Positions 33,312 to 33,412 of a stretch of DNA of 33,412 nucleotides are shown here, piece by piece. The position numbers and the translations under genes are program-made. A model generated the notes under the pieces. The model was not told where the DNA came from. It saw only the letters and a program-made list of their open reading frames with translations, and did not search any database. The number at the start of each line of letters is the position of its first letter. The first letter of the stretch is position 1. The DNA is from an uncultured Alphaproteobacteria bacterium (GTDB taxonomy: Bacteria > Pseudomonadota > Alphaproteobacteria > Micavibrionales > Micavibrionaceae): contig CAADGI010000011.1 of NCBI GenBank assembly GCA_900696495.1, positions 1 through 33,412 on the forward strand, in the 5' to 3' direction.

Positions 33312-33412
33312 TTAACCTAAGAGAATCTGCCCTGCTTCATCATATTTCATATCTTTTGTAAGTTCACGTTTAACGCTATCCGACTTGATATGAGCATAAT
33401 GATTTTCAAGCA
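33312..33412 (-). CDS. C-terminal fragment, possibly a tyrosine recombinase (runs off the window)
   Basis: Only the last 33 codons lie in the window. The frame is open from the edge to TAA at 33312-33314. The fragment begins LENHYAHIKSDSVKREL. A Tyr followed by Ala-His-hydrophobic after Leu/Glu/His is a pattern seen around the catalytic tyrosine near the end of phage-type integrases. The match is short and the rest of the gene is outside, so this is a suggestion only. Confidence 0.4.
   Translation of the reverse strand, partial: LENHYAHIKSDSVKRELTKDMKYDEAGQILLG

Noticed and set aside
1..33412. tRNA, rRNA or complete insertion sequence
   Set aside because: No cloverleaf, rRNA-like stretch or transposase was recognised on reading either strand; short RNAs could still be missed without a covariance search.

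Overview
The window looks like a chromosomal segment of a mid-GC alphaproteobacterium, possibly a Micavibrionales- or Rhodospirillales-like lineage. That placement is inferred from gene order and protein character, not from a marker search. Housekeeping synteny is typical of the class: rpsF-rpsR-rplI-dnaB, then alr; fabD/fabG/acpP/fabF/mltG; mlaE-mlaF next to a class A penicillin-binding protein. No rRNA, tRNA or CRISPR array was seen.

Layout. 1-4.1 kb (minus strand): mlaE, mlaF and mrcA form a tight envelope operon (lipid transport plus peptidoglycan synthesis). 4.2-6.0 kb: a VanX-like D-Ala-D-Ala dipeptidase homologue (plus) runs tail-to-tail into alanine racemase alr (minus), and their coding 3' ends overlap. 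6.1-11.1 kb: one giant plus-strand gene encodes an about 1,645-residue protein with disordered linkers, coiled coils, a glycine-zipper region and a C-terminal EF-hand. It sits exactly where dnaB and alr are adjacent in many relatives and is closed by a clear terminator. 11.1-14.7 kb (minus): a small unknown gene, rpsF, rpsR, rplI and dnaB.

14.9-20.7 kb (plus): fabD, fabG, a HAD phosphatase, acpP, fabF and mltG, i.e. fatty acid synthesis linked to peptidoglycan processing. A pair of tiny minus-strand genes plus a palindromic element separates fabD from fabG. 20.7-25.0 kb: an unknown minus-strand gene, then asnB overlapping a GT4 glycosyltransferase gene, then yqgE/algH. 25.1-29.2 kb (minus): an M16 zinc peptidase, then pdxS-pdxT-thrC, in which the PLP synthase genes are translationally coupled to a PLP-dependent threonine synthase.

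29.4-31.6 kb: an N-acyl amino acid synthase-like acyltransferase, a small hypothetical gene and a putative glycolipid-binding protein. 31.65 kb to the right edge is visibly richer in A+T and holds small orphan genes (secreted, Cys-rich, coiled-coil/TM, two-TM). A truncated reading frame at the edge resembles the C-terminus of a tyrosine recombinase, so this is probably the end of a genomic island.

A family of palindromic elements with TGTCAT.../...TGACA-like ends recurs in intergenic gaps (about 15.9, 29.3 and 31.0 kb, with a remnant at 21.3 kb). The most novel-looking items are the giant coiled-coil/EF-hand protein, the dipeptidase homologue with an altered zinc motif, the repeat-rich acpP-fabF spacer and the AT-rich right end.
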